The notes: generated by a model not told the origin, from the letters alone. Numbered from the stretch's first letter, positions 27,129 through 36,270 are shown. The stretch is 64,000 nucleotides of DNA from Nioella aestuarii (GCF_050896395.1 NZ_JBPBBA010000012.1:24079-88078); one strand, 5' to 3'. A program made the numbers and translations.

Positions 27129-27926
27129 TCACGCCTCCACCGGTGACACGGCCCGCCGATAGAGATGCCAGGTGGTGTGACCAAGGATCGGCAGGGTGAA
27201 GATCAGCCCCAGAAACGCGGGAACCAGCGACAGCACAATAGTTACCGAAATGATCGCGGCCCAGGTGAGCATGGTGACCGGATTTTCCGTGACGACACGG
27301 ACCGACGTGATCATGGCGGTCACGAAATCAAGCTCTCGGTCCAGCAGCATGGGCATGGCAATGACCGTCACGGAAAACAGGCCCGCCGACAGGCCCGCAC
27401 CGACAACCGTTCCAATGGCAAGGAAGGTCCAGCCCTCTGGCGTGAAAAACACCGTGTTCAGGAACCCGTCGAAATCCGAGAAAGAGGCATCCTGCAGGAT
27501 GAGCGCCAGCCAAAGCCGGATCTGGTAAACCCACACCCAGAAGATGAACAGGGTGGTGAAGGCCATCCAGCCCAGTTCCCGTTTCCGCTGATTGGCCATG
27601 ACAGTCAGGATGTCAGACCAGCCGAAGCTTTCCCCCGCCTGCATCCGGCGGGACATTTCATAGAGTCCGGCGGCGGCGAAGGGGGCGACCAGTGGAAAGC
27701 CGACAGCGGCGGGAATGACCATCCAGATTTTGCCGAGCCAGACGAGCGCCCAGATGAAGAGAATCCCGAACAAAGCGTAGAAAAGGCCGAAAAAGCCGCT
27801 CATGACCGGTCGCGCCAGAAAGTCGGAAAACCCAGCTTTTAGGGACGCGGTGATATCTTCCTTGGTCACCTTGTTGACTGCGAGCGTGGCCGGTTGGCGT
27901 GGGGCCTCTGTGGTCTTGGATGGCAT
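27129..27926 (-). CDS. DUF2189 integral membrane protein
   Basis: 265 aa from ATG 27926, which is preceded by GGGAGGAG. After a 40-residue cytoplasmic start there are about six membrane helices (GFFGLFYALFGILFIWALVWLG, VIPAAVGFPLVAPFAAAGLYE, WMAFTTLFIFWVWVYQIRLWL, and others). GFPLVAPFAAAGLYEMSRR and ILGHTTWHLYRR are hallmarks of the DUF2189 family. Function is unknown; no operon partner (226-base gap to ubiG). Confidence 0.85.
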   Translation of the reverse strand: MPSKTTEAPRQPATLAVNKVTKEDITASLKAGFSDFLARPVMSGFFGLFYALFGILFIWALVWLGKIWMVIPAAVGFPLVAPFAAAGLYEMSRRMQAGESFGWSDILTVMANQRKRELGWMAFTTLFIFWVWVYQIRLWLALILQDASFSDFDGFLNTVFFTPEGWTFLAIGTVVGAGLSAGLFSVTVIAMPMLLDRELDFVTAMITSVRVVTENPVTMLTWAAIISVTIVLSLVPAFLGLIFTLPILGHTTWHLYRRAVSPVEA

Positions 27927-28152
27927 GGCATACTCCTCCCAAAGCATGGCGCCGGGATGATCTCTTGACCAACGGATCTGGTGATGGTGGAGACATCCCC
28001 CCTCTGCCGGAAAGTCTGCAACAGGTGGGGCATTTGGGCAAGGCGTGTGAATTGCCACCACTTTTCTCGTCGGTGGTATCGCTTTGGCGCTAGGTTTTAG
28101 TCAGACTGGTCCACATGCTCTGACGCTGGAAGCCCCGATCGGGGAGCGGGAC

Positions 28153-28902
28153 CTACCGCTTCACGCTCGCCGTCACGTAGTTCACGCTCAGGTCGCGGTC
28201 TGAGATGGACCAGCGCCAGCTGATGGGGTTGAAGACGAAGCCCTTGCGGTCGACCGGGTCCAGCCCCGCCGTTTCGATCAGGGCAAACAGCTCCTCCGGC
28301 GTGATGAATTTCTGCCACTCATGCGTGCCTTTAGGCAGCCAGCGCATCACGTATTCCGCCCCGACGATGGCCAGTGCAAAGCTTTTCGGGTTCCGGTTGA
28401 TCGTAGAACAGATCATGATCCCGCCCGGTTTCAGTAGCTGCTGGCAGGCGGTCAGGTAGGCCTGCGGGTCGGCGACATGTTCGACCACTTCCATGTTCAG
28501 GACCACGTCAAACTGTTCTCCCGCCTCTGCCAGCGCCTCGGCGGTCGTGTGGCGATAGTCGATCTCCAGCCCCGATTGTTCTGCATGAACGCGCGCCACG
28601 GGAATGTTCCGCTCCGCCGCATCGGCCCCCACCACAGTGGCCCCAAGCCGCGCCATGGGTTCCGACAACAACCCGCCGCCGCAGCCGATATCCAGAAGGC
28701 GCAGACCGTAGAACGGCTTTTCATCGCGCAGGTCACGGCCGAATTCAGCGGCAATTTGGGTGGTGATATAGTCCAGCCGGATCGGGTTCATCATATGCAG
28801 GGGTGCGAACTTGCCCTTCGGATCCCACCATTCCGCCGCCATAGCCTCGAACTTGGCGATTTCGGCGTCATCAACAGTATTCGCAGCGCTGTTCATGGAC
28901 AT
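28153..28902 (-). CDS. ubiG: Ubiquinone biosynthesis O-methyltransferase
   Basis: 249 aa. UbiG methylates both hydroxyl groups of ubiquinone precursors. It opens with DAEIAKFEAMAAEWWDPKGKFAPLHMMNPIRLDYI, a UbiG/Coq3 signature; motif I is LDIGCGGGLLSEPMARLGA. MEVVEHVADP and STINRNPKSF follow. Start 28902 or 28896 (MNSAANTVDD) cannot be decided. Divergent from the proline iminopeptidase. Confidence 0.94.
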   Translation of the reverse strand: MSMNSAANTVDDAEIAKFEAMAAEWWDPKGKFAPLHMMNPIRLDYITTQIAAEFGRDLRDEKPFYGLRLLDIGCGGGLLSEPMARLGATVVGADAAERNIPVARVHAEQSGLEIDYRHTTAEALAEAGEQFDVVLNMEVVEHVADPQAYLTACQQLLKPGGIMICSTINRNPKSFALAIVGAEYVMRWLPKGTHEWQKFITPEELFALIETAGLDPVDRKGFVFNPISWRWSISDRDLSVNYVTASVKR

Positions 28903-28968
28903 CCCCTTCCGTTCTTGTCATCGTGGCAGGCATAGCGGACCCGCCCCATCGATCTATATAGGGGATAC

Positions 28969-29958
28969 ATGGATAAATTCTCCGGCCAAAAGCGCGCAGG
29001 CGCCTATCTGCACCCGCCGATCGACCCGTTCGATCAACGGATGCTGGATGTGGGCGACGGGCACCAGATCTATGTCGAACAATGCGGCAACCCCGAGGGT
29101 GCGCCGGTTGTGGTGCTGCATGGTGGCCCCGGTGGCGGATGCAGCCCTGCGATGCGCCGCTATTTCGACCCAGAGGTGTTTCGCGTCATCCTGTTCGATC
29201 AGCGCGGCTGTGGCCGGTCGCGGCCCCATGCCTCGACCCAAGACAACACAACATGGCATCTGGTGGCCGATATCGAGCGGATCCGGGCGACGCTTGGCAT
29301 CGACAGATGGGCCGTCTTTGGCGGTAGCTGGGGTGCCACTTTGGCCCTGGTCTATGCGGAAACCCGTCCTGAACGGGCGGCCTTTCTGGCGTTGCGGGGG
29401 GTCTTTTTGTCGACGCAGCGGGAATTGGACTGGTTCTATGGCGGCGGTGCGGGGCAGTTCTGGCCGGAACAATGGGCGCGGTTTTCGGCCCTGATCCCCG
29501 AGGATGAGCGCGGCGACATGATCGCGGCCTATAACCGGCGGCTCTTTTCCGGCGATCTGATGGTCGAGACCCGCCATGCCCGCGCCTGGTCGGCCTGGGA
29601 AAACGCGCTGGCCTCGGTTGAAAGCGATGGCAACCCCGGAGAGGCCCCGGCAGATTACGCCCGCGCCTTTGCCCGGTTGGAGAACCACTATTTCGTCAAC
29701 AAGGGCTTCTTGCAGGAAGATGGCCAGATCCTGCGCGACCTGCCGAAGATCGCCCATATCCCCGGTGTGATCGTTCAGGGTCGCTATGACATGATCTGCC
29801 CGCCCCGGTCCGCCCATGATCTGGCGCAGGGCTGGCGGTCGGGTCGGCTGCACATGGTCCGCGCGGCGGGTCATGCCCTATCGGAACCAGGTATCAGTTT
29901 CGAGCTGGTGCGGGTGATGAAGCAGGTTGGCCAGAACCGCGGGAAATATGGGCTGTAG
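28969..29958 (+). CDS. pip: Proline iminopeptidase
   Basis: 329 aa alpha/beta hydrolase that releases N-terminal proline. HGGPGGGCSPAMRRYFDPE is the oxyanion and family motif; the nucleophile is Ser120 in GGSWGATLAL. The acid lies in QGRYDMICPP and the His in RAAGHALSEPG. It is full length. The PARG-like gene starts about seven bases after its stop, so the two are probably one transcript. Confidence 0.93.
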   Translation: MDKFSGQKRAGAYLHPPIDPFDQRMLDVGDGHQIYVEQCGNPEGAPVVVLHGGPGGGCSPAMRRYFDPEVFRVILFDQRGCGRSRPHASTQDNTTWHLVADIERIRATLGIDRWAVFGGSWGATLALVYAETRPERAAFLALRGVFLSTQRELDWFYGGGAGQFWPEQWARFSALIPEDERGDMIAAYNRRLFSGDLMVETRHARAWSAWENALASVESDGNPGEAPADYARAFARLENHYFVNKGFLQEDGQILRDLPKIAHIPGVIVQGRYDMICPPRSAHDLAQGWRSGRLHMVRAAGHALSEPGISFELVRVMKQVGQNRGKYGL

Positions 29959-29967
29959 GGCCGTGTG

Positions 29968-30795
29968 ATGGCCTCTCGCGATCACTACCGGTCTATTGCT
30001 AGGGCCAATTCAGAGGCGTTTGACCTTGGTCTATACGAGGCCGTGGACGGCACGATTGTCGATATTGCCGAAACCCTCAAGACGGCAGCGAGACGCACGC
30101 AACTGGTTGACCGACCGCCCCTGCTGCCAGACCCGCTTCCGCAATACACAACACGCATGACCCTGTCGGTTGAGGATACGCTGTCCGGTCTGGAGTGTGT
30201 CACAGCAGAGATTGCATCGCCGGTCTGCGGTCTTAACTTTGCGTCGGCGCGTAGCCCGGGCGGGGGGTATCTGCGGGGCGGCAGCGCGCAGGAGGAATCG
30301 CTGTGCCGGGCAACCACGCTTTATCCGGCGATTGCAGCGCAAGAGGGCTTCTACAAGGCGAACAAAGCCTGGCCCAATGCGATCTATTCCGATGCGATGC
30401 TTTATTCACCTGACGTGCTGGTCATCCGCGACCGCCATGAACTGCTGCGCCCGGACCCATTTCCGGTTGGGATCGTGACCGCTGCGGCGCCAAACAAGAA
30501 GGCGCTGATCGAGGCGGGGATGGAGGCGAAGCTGGGACAGGAGGTGGACCTGGCGCTGTCGCGCCGGGTGGACTGCATTCTTCGGATTGCCCTGGCGCAA
30601 GGCCACAGGGCCATCGTGCTTGGGGCCTGGGGTTGCGGGGTCTTCGGCAATGACGCGGATCAGGTTGCCGGGCTGTTCGCAGATGCGCTGTCGGGCCCGT
30701 TCAGGGGCTGCTTCGAACGGGTGCATTTCGCGGTGCCGGGTGACGAAAACGACAAGACCCTGATCGCCTTCCGCCGCCATTTCGCAAGCCGATGA
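29968..30795 (+). CDS. TIGR02452-type PARG-like macrodomain protein
   Basis: 275 aa from ATG 29968; GTG 29965 is possible. Residues 98-110 give the poly(ADP-ribose) glycohydrolase signature GGG-x7-QEE (PGGGYLRGGSAQEE), and the C-terminal block VLGAWGCGVFGND is the macrodomain strand that binds ADP-ribose. The DUF2263 N-terminal part (SRDHYRSIARANSEAF) is typical of microbial PARG. It probably removes ADP-ribose from proteins or nucleic acids. No ADP-ribosyltransferase lies in the window. Confidence 0.85.
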   Translation: MASRDHYRSIARANSEAFDLGLYEAVDGTIVDIAETLKTAARRTQLVDRPPLLPDPLPQYTTRMTLSVEDTLSGLECVTAEIASPVCGLNFASARSPGGGYLRGGSAQEESLCRATTLYPAIAAQEGFYKANKAWPNAIYSDAMLYSPDVLVIRDRHELLRPDPFPVGIVTAAAPNKKALIEAGMEAKLGQEVDLALSRRVDCILRIALAQGHRAIVLGAWGCGVFGNDADQVAGLFADALSGPFRGCFERVHFAVPGDENDKTLIAFRRHFASR

Positions 30796-30807
30796 CCTGA
30801 CCGGCGA

Positions 30808-31173
30808 TCAGTCGAACTGGACAAGCGCCGCTTCGAACGGCTCGTCGCTGATCACCGCAGTATGGTGCCCCTTTCCGTGGGTGTCCTCCATCCGCCAGAC
30901 ATCACCCTTGCCAATCACGCGCGCCTCACCATCGCTGGCGGTCACCCGTACCGCGCCGCCAAGGCAGAACAGCGTCTGTCGCTTGGGGGTGGGATGGATG
31001 GGTTCGTTCCAGCCCGGATCGAGCCGCAGGAAGACAGTGGTCTTGGCTGCTTCCGCCTCGGAAACGAAAATCGCCTTGGCGGGCGGTGCAAAGGTCCGCT
31101 CCTCCAGCGGCACTTCGACCTTGCGCCAGTGGCTTTCGCCATCAGCGCTGGCGTAGAGATGGTGATAGTGCAT
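30808..31173 (-). CDS. Cupin-domain protein
   Basis: 121 aa single cupin, from ATG 31173 (MHYHHLYASADGESHW). Motif 1 is diverged (PGWNEPIHPTPKRQTLFCLGG); motif 2 is DVWRMEDTHGKGHHT. It may bind a metal through His and Glu residues in these loops. It overlaps the C-termini of nothing and is followed by the PARG-like gene tail to tail, and lies 14 bases from the YdcZ-like gene on the same strand, so the two may be co-transcribed. The ligand is unknown. Confidence 0.72.
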   Translation of the reverse strand: MHYHHLYASADGESHWRKVEVPLEERTFAPPAKAIFVSEAEAAKTTVFLRLDPGWNEPIHPTPKRQTLFCLGGAVRVTASDGEARVIGKGDVWRMEDTHGKGHHTAVISDEPFEAALVQFD

Positions 31174-31187
31174 GTCGTTTTCCCCAA

Positions 31188-31631
31188 TCAGCGGAAGGTC
31201 ACCAGATAGACGCCGCCGATCACCAGCACAGCGCCAAGTACTTTGCCCATGGTCAGGTCGCTCGCGGGCACCCCGAACAGGCCGAAATAGCCGAAGACCA
31301 GACCGGCCAACACTTGCCCCGATACCAGCAATACGAAGAAGGCCCCAATCCCGATGCGCGGGATAAGAAAGCTGGATCCAATGATCATGCCCGCGCTCAT
31401 CACCCCGGCGGTAAGTAGCCACAAGGGCAGGGTTCCGATGCTGCGGAATTGTTCCATCCGGCTTCCGCTGGCGACGGCGATGATGACCGAGGAGATCAGG
31501 GCAATGGCGAAGAAGGGCACGTTCGCCATAGGACCCGATCCAAGGATGCGTGCAGTCTGGGTGATCATCGGCAGGTAGATCGAGATGATCGCGCCCATCA
31601 GAAGTGACAGGGCAATGAGATGTATGGACAT
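31188..31631 (-). CDS. DMT-superfamily (YdcZ/DUF606) transporter
   Basis: 147 aa with five predicted membrane helices, the size of the half-size YdcZ/DUF606 group. SGQVLAGLVFGYFGLFGVPASDLTMGKVLGAVLVIGGV is the family signature at the C-terminus. Members are small inner-membrane exporters or pairs of halves that dimerise. The substrate is unknown. It lies upstream of the cupin and is divergent from the GDPD gene across a 211-base gap that contains an FNR box. Confidence 0.83.
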   Translation of the reverse strand: MSIHLIALSLLMGAIISIYLPMITQTARILGSGPMANVPFFAIALISSVIIAVASGSRMEQFRSIGTLPLWLLTAGVMSAGMIIGSSFLIPRIGIGAFFVLLVSGQVLAGLVFGYFGLFGVPASDLTMGKVLGAVLVIGGVYLVTFR

Positions 31632-31743
31632 GTTTTTTCCTCTCCGACCATGATCCTATTGGCAGGCTAGTGGAACATAGGCGGCCCTTTCCATGTTTTG
31701 TTGCGGCCGATGCCCAGAAACACCCGGTCCACCCCGCCGCGTT

Positions 31744-31757
31744 TTGATCAGGATCAA
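31744..31757. promoter_or_regulatory. Perfect FNR/FnrL box
   Basis: TTGATCAGGATCAA matches the FNR consensus TTGAT-N4-ATCAA at all ten specified bases. On the + strand, TAGATT (31779-31784) is a plausible -10 box. The start point would be near 31791, placing the box centre at about -40.5, the class II FNR activator position. The GDPD gene begins at 31843. FnrL is the oxygen regulator of Rhodobacteraceae; control here is inferred. Confidence 0.65.
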
Positions 31758-31842
31758 CGCCGATCCGTGGATGTGGCCTAGATTGGGTTTCAGGGTTTTG
31801 CGGGGCCGTTGCCCCTTTCCTGGCATCAACTAGGGGGCCGAT

Positions 31843-32736
31843 ATGATCCGAGTCTTGTTGGCAGCGCTGCTCATTCTTCCACATATCTGTCTTGCACAGA
31901 TCAGCATCGAAGATCGCCTTGCTGATGGTCAGACTCCGATGATCATCGCCCACCGTGCGCTTGGCGGCGATTTCCCCGAGAACTCACTTGCGGGGATCAG
32001 GTATGCCATTGAACGAGGCATAGACGCGGTGGAAATCGACGTTCAGATCACTGCCGATGGTCAGTATATCGTTTTCCATGATCCCACCTTGAATCGGATG
32101 ACAAATGTCGAGTCCGTGTTCGAGGTCGGTCCACCCGCTGGCCCAACTCGTGAACAAAGGGGCGGCAGGGATTTCGTCGCAGATTACACGCTGGAGGAAA
32201 TTCAGCGCCTGCGATTGCTCGAAAACGGCGTTCCCGGTGACCATCCAATCCCGACGCTTCGGGAAGCGCTGGATCTGATTGAGGGGCGGTTGTTGGTTAT
32301 CCTCGATCTCAAGGCGTCGGATCTCGGCGGGTTTCCCGCGCATTTGGAAGGGCGCGACACGCGACAGTTTCTTGTCTTTAGCTCCGACCCCGAGATCATG
32401 CTGGAAATGGCCGAGGCAACCGGCGCCGGGATTTATGCGTCTCTTCGACGATCAAGGAGCTTGGAGTCCGGCGATGCCTTCGCGAACCTAGAGACCCAAG
32501 CTGGCATTCTTGGACCGCATCTATCGCTGGCCAGCACGGAGTCCCGACAGGTCACACCGGAACTTCTGGCGAGGGCGGTCGAGCTTGGCGTGGGCATCAG
32601 CGTTTTGGGCACCGGGCGCGAAGATTTTTACCTGGGCGAAGGGGATCTGTCCGTATGGCAGGACACTCTGCAAAACGGTGCCGTCGCGTTCATGACAAGC
32701 TTTCCTGATGAGGTGCTCCAGCTATTGGATCGCTAG
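31843..32736 (+). CDS. Glycerophosphodiester phosphodiesterase, exported
   Basis: 297 aa GDPD. Signal peptide (residues 1-19, ending CLAQ). The catalytic residues are present: His37 in IIAHRALGG, Glu46-Asn47 in PENSLAG, Glu64 and Asp66 in VEIDVQ, and His79 in VFHDPTLNR. It hydrolyses glycerophosphodiesters to glycerol-3-phosphate and an alcohol in the periplasm. Its last 47 bases overlap the 3' end of dnaE2 on the other strand. A perfect FNR box lies 86 bases upstream. Confidence 0.92.
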   Translation: MIRVLLAALLILPHICLAQISIEDRLADGQTPMIIAHRALGGDFPENSLAGIRYAIERGIDAVEIDVQITADGQYIVFHDPTLNRMTNVESVFEVGPPAGPTREQRGGRDFVADYTLEEIQRLRLLENGVPGDHPIPTLREALDLIEGRLLVILDLKASDLGGFPAHLEGRDTRQFLVFSSDPEIMLEMAEATGAGIYASLRRSRSLESGDAFANLETQAGILGPHLSLASTESRQVTPELLARAVELGVGISVLGTGREDFYLGEGDLSVWQDTLQNGAVAFMTSFPDEVLQLLDR

Positions 32737-35653
32737 ATGCCGTTGCCGGTGGCGCGTCTAGCCCCGGGCTCAACAAATGCCGGATCAGAGCCACCGGGTG
32801 GCTGCGCAGAGTCAGGCGCATGGACACGTAATCCTCGACCACCTGTTCGCCCTCGGTCATCTCGGGCAGCGTTACCTCCGGTTCCTCGATCGCCTCGCCA
32901 TCCATGTCGCCGGTAAATAGCGGCAGGGGTTCGGCGGGCAGCAGCGCCTTGGCAGCCCACAGCGCCTCTCGCCGCGAAAGCCCGATCCCGGCGAAGGCAT
33001 CAGCCTCTGCCAACACGGCCAAAGCACGGGCAGACAGACCGGCGCGGCGCCAGACATCCTCGACCGCCGGATAGCCATTGCCGCGCGCCACAACCAGCCA
33101 GCGGGCGTCCTCCTCGCGCATTGACCGGATCTGCCGAAACCCAAGCCGCAGCGCCAAGCCGCCCCGCCCGTCGGGTTCCATCACATTGTCCCAATAGCTT
33201 TTGTTGATATCGACGGGCCGGATTTGCACCCCATGTTCGCGGGCGTCGCGCACGATCTGGGCCGGGGCATAAAACCCCATGGGCTGCGAGTTCAGCAACG
33301 CGCAGGCGAAGATGCCGGGGTGGTGGCGCTTGATCCAGCTGGAGGCATAGACCAGCAACGCGAAACTGGCCGCATGGCTTTCGGGAAAGCCGTAACTGCC
33401 GAACCCCTCGATTTGCGAGAAACAGCGCGCGGCAAAATCTTCATCATAGCCCTTGGCCAGCATCCCTTTCATGAACAACCCGCGAAATTCGCTGACATTG
33501 CCGTGCTTCTTGAACGTCGCCAGAGACCGCCGCAGCCGGTCTGCCTGATCGGGGGTAAAGCCCGCGCCGATAATGGCGATCTGCATCGCCTGTTCCTGAA
33601 ACAGCGGCACACCGAGCGTCTTGCCAAGCACCGCGCCCAATTCGTCTGAGGGGAAACTGACCTGTTCCTCGCCGTTTCTGCGCCGGATGAACGGATGCAC
33701 CATGTCGCCCTGAATGGGGCCTGGGCGGATGATGGCGACCTGAATGACAAGGTCATAGAAGCAGCGCGGGCGCATCCGGGGCAGGAAGTTCATCTGCGCC
33801 CGGCTTTCCACCTGAAAGACACCCAAGCTGTCGGCCTTGCACAGCATGTCATAAACCGCCGGATCCTCTGGCGGCAGGGTGGCAAGGGTATAGTCGGTCT
33901 GGTGGTGGCGCTGGATCAGATCAAACGCCTTGCGGATGCAGGTCAGCATCCCAAGCGCCAGAATATCGACCTTGAGAATGCCAAGCGCGTCGATATCGTC
34001 CTTGTCCCAGCAGATGACGGTGCGGTCCTCCATCGTGGCGTTCTCGATCGGCACCAGTTCATCCAGCCGCCCCTCGGTCACGATGAAGCCGCCGACATGC
34101 TGGCTGAGGTGCCGGGGAAAGCCCTGAATCTCGCGCACCAGCGCCATGGTCTGGCGCAGGCGCGGTTCAGTGGGGTCGAGGCCAAGTTCGCGGATACGGG
34201 TGTCGGCCATGTCGCGGCTGCTGCCCCAACCCCAGATCTGGGAACTGAGCGCGCCGAGGATGTCCTCGCTGAGGCCCATGGCGCGGCCCACCTCGCGCAC
34301 CGCCCGCTTGCCCCGGTAGTGGATCACCGTGGCACAGAGCCCGGCGCGGTGGCGGCCGTAGCGTTCGTAGATGTGCTGGATCACCTCTTCGCGCCGCTCA
34401 TGTTCGAAATCCACGTCGATATCGGGGGGCTCATCCCGCGCCTCGCTGACGAAGCGTTCGAACACCATGGTGCCCACTTCGGGGGAAACGCTGGTCACGC
34501 CAAGACAGTAGCAGGTGATGGAATTAGCCGCCGAACCGCGCCCCTGGCACAGGATGCCGCGCGACCGGGCGAAGGCCACGATGTCATGAACGGTCAGGAA
34601 ATAGGGCTCGTATCCCAGCTTTGCGATAAGCCGCAGCTCATGTTCCAACATCTTCACCGCCCGGTCAGGCGCGCCGGACGGGTAGCGCCACTGCAGCCCC
34701 TGCCGCGCCAACCGTTCCAGCCTTTGCGACGCGGTTTCCCCGCCGCTGATCTCGGACGGGTATTCATAGCGAAGCGAGCCGATATCGAACGTGCAGCGCG
34801 CGGCGATATCAAGGGTGCGATCCACAGCGTCCTCAAAGCCTGCGAAAATCCGGCGTATCTCGGCCTCGCCCCGCAGGCGCTGTTCGGCATTGGCCTGCGC
34901 CCTGGTGCCGAGGTCTTCCACCTTCAACCCAAGCCGGATGCAGGTCAGCACATCAGTCAGCCTGCGTCGGGCCCCGTGATGCATGATCGGCGCGGCGGAA
35001 GCCATGGGGGAGATACCCAGTTGCCCCGCCAGCCGGGTGAACCGCTGAAACCGCAGCCGGTCATGCCCGTCATAGGCGGGGGCCATCAGAAGATGACAGG
35101 CAGGGCCAAGGCGGCGCGTCACCTGTTTCGCCCGTTGCCACCAATCGCCCGCGCCGCGCGGATGGGACAGGATGTCTGGTGGGCCGTGGAGGAGCAGCTC
35201 CAACCCTTCGGAAAAATCCAGGAGGTCGGACAGGCCCAGATCGCAGTTGCCCTTCGTGGTCCGCAACCGCCCGGCAGACAGCATCCGGCACAGGTTGGCC
35301 CATCCACGCCGGTCGCGGGGCAGGGCGGTCAGCGTCAGACCCTCTCGCAGGATCAGCTTCGTGGCGGGCAACAGGCGCGGCAGGTGATAGATTGGTGCGC
35401 GGGGTGGATCGGGCAGATATGCGGGTTTGGGCGGACCGATCGGATCCTGGTCCGCCTGCTGCCGTTCGGCGATCTGACGCTTGATCTCTTTCAGCTCCGA
35501 CCAGGCACGGACGATTCCCGCGACCGAGTTTTCATCGGCAATGGCGATGGCCTCCAACCCAAGCAACGCCGCCCGGCGCGCGTAGTCCTCGGGATGGGAC
35601 CCGCCGGTCAGGAAGGTGAAGTTGGAGGTGATGGAGAGCTCGGCGAATCCCAT
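32690..35653 (-). CDS. dnaE2: Error-prone DNA polymerase DnaE2, C-terminally shortened
   Basis: 987 aa from ATG 35653 (MGFAELSITSNFTFL); GTG 35674 is an alternative. It has the PHP domain, the C-family palm (GRGSAANSITCYCLGV, DIDVDFEHERR with catalytic Asp) and the fingers. It ends at SHPVALIRHLLSPG plus about 20 unrelated residues, where relatives continue for about 100 more into the OB-fold (LVRQRPGxAKG). No imuA or imuB genes flank it, though those normally accompany dnaE2. It synthesises across DNA lesions in SOS mutagenesis. The C-terminus overlaps the GDPD gene by 47 bases. Confidence 0.88.
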   Translation of the reverse strand: MGFAELSITSNFTFLTGGSHPEDYARRAALLGLEAIAIADENSVAGIVRAWSELKEIKRQIAERQQADQDPIGPPKPAYLPDPPRAPIYHLPRLLPATKLILREGLTLTALPRDRRGWANLCRMLSAGRLRTTKGNCDLGLSDLLDFSEGLELLLHGPPDILSHPRGAGDWWQRAKQVTRRLGPACHLLMAPAYDGHDRLRFQRFTRLAGQLGISPMASAAPIMHHGARRRLTDVLTCIRLGLKVEDLGTRAQANAEQRLRGEAEIRRIFAGFEDAVDRTLDIAARCTFDIGSLRYEYPSEISGGETASQRLERLARQGLQWRYPSGAPDRAVKMLEHELRLIAKLGYEPYFLTVHDIVAFARSRGILCQGRGSAANSITCYCLGVTSVSPEVGTMVFERFVSEARDEPPDIDVDFEHERREEVIQHIYERYGRHRAGLCATVIHYRGKRAVREVGRAMGLSEDILGALSSQIWGWGSSRDMADTRIRELGLDPTEPRLRQTMALVREIQGFPRHLSQHVGGFIVTEGRLDELVPIENATMEDRTVICWDKDDIDALGILKVDILALGMLTCIRKAFDLIQRHHQTDYTLATLPPEDPAVYDMLCKADSLGVFQVESRAQMNFLPRMRPRCFYDLVIQVAIIRPGPIQGDMVHPFIRRRNGEEQVSFPSDELGAVLGKTLGVPLFQEQAMQIAIIGAGFTPDQADRLRRSLATFKKHGNVSEFRGLFMKGMLAKGYDEDFAARCFSQIEGFGSYGFPESHAASFALLVYASSWIKRHHPGIFACALLNSQPMGFYAPAQIVRDAREHGVQIRPVDINKSYWDNVMEPDGRGGLALRLGFRQIRSMREEDARWLVVARGNGYPAVEDVWRRAGLSARALAVLAEADAFAGIGLSRREALWAAKALLPAEPLPLFTGDMDGEAIEEPEVTLPEMTEGEQVVEDYVSMRLTLRSHPVALIRHLLSPGLDAPPATASSDPIAGAPHQESLS

Positions 35654-35668
35654 GGTGTTAACCAATAT

Positions 35669-35683
35669 ATTCACCTTTTGTTC
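35669..35683 (-). promoter_or_regulatory. Candidate LexA (SOS) box of dnaE2
   Basis: On the + strand ATTC-N7-GTTC, equal to GAAC-N7-GAAT on the reverse strand, differs from the alphaproteobacterial LexA consensus GTTC-N7-GTTC at one of eight bases. It lies 15-30 bases before the ATG at 35653, overlapping a likely core promoter. Confidence 0.5.
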
Positions 35684-35761
35684 TCATTTGGAGTCCCGGA
35701 ATGACGGGTTTTCCATCTGCCTTTGGATGCGAGGATCAATGAAACCTCACCGGCGGGCGGC

Positions 35762-35783
35762 AAAAGGCCTTTCGAAAGGCCTT
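35762..35783 (-). terminator. Intrinsic terminator after the 161-aa secreted protein gene
   Basis: The perfect palindrome AAGGCCTTTCGAAAGGCCTT (35764-35783) forms an 8-9 bp stem with a four-base loop. It starts one base after the stop at 35785. On the reverse strand it is followed by TT and then G, with four T residues overall (TTTT at 35762-35765). It separates that gene from dnaE2. Confidence 0.65.
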
Positions 35784-35784
35784 G

Positions 35785-36270
35785 TCACCACCCGGCCTCA
35801 CAGGCTTCGCCTCTCATGCAGCTGGTGATCTGGTCCAGATCTTGATCCGTGGGTTGCATCATAAGGGTCGTGGGGCAGGCGCCGACCTCCAGGAAATAGT
35901 CGCGATTGTCATCGACACGCAGGAAAGCCAGCACCGGGGTGCCGTCGGGCGGAGGTGAGCCGCACCAGACACTGACGCAGCCAACCCCGACATGGACATT
36001 CAGCTCGACCGGGGTGCGGAACCCCACGCGGCTGCCAAGATCGCCGTAGAAAAGGGCATCATAGCCATAGGGGGTGGCATCGTCGGACTCGCGGCCTTCA
36101 GCCGGAATATCAGGTCCGTCGCGCAGGAAAGACCCATGGACAGCGACATAGCGGTCGGTTGCTTCGGCAGCGATCTGATACATGCCGGCCGGATCGACCG
36201 GCAGGCAAGACAGGGCCAGAACTGGCGAGGCGGTCGCGAGCAGAGCAAGGGCGGCGGCAATCTGTTTCAT
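35785..36270 (-). CDS. Secreted protein of unknown function
   Basis: 161 aa. Signal peptide (residues 1-20, MKQIAAALALLATASPVLAL) followed by a Cys-rich small domain (SCLPVDP, GVGCVSVWCGSPP, VGACPTT, SCMRGEACEAGW). The even number of cysteines suggests disulfides in the periplasm. I recognise no family. A terminator follows the stop, so it is a one-gene unit. Confidence 0.55.
   Translation of the reverse strand: MKQIAAALALLATASPVLALSCLPVDPAGMYQIAAEATDRYVAVHGSFLRDGPDIPAEGRESDDATPYGYDALFYGDLGSRVGFRTPVELNVHVGVGCVSVWCGSPPPDGTPVLAFLRVDDNRDYFLEVGACPTTLMMQPTDQDLDQITSCMRGEACEAGW

Noticed and set aside
27899..28093. 64-codon + frame between DUF2189 and ubiG
   Set aside because: It overlaps the DUF2189 start and lacks a ribosome site or any similarity.
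33695..35704. 669-codon open frame on the + strand
   Set aside because: It lies opposite dnaE2, has no family motif, and is the usual antisense shadow of a GC-rich gene.
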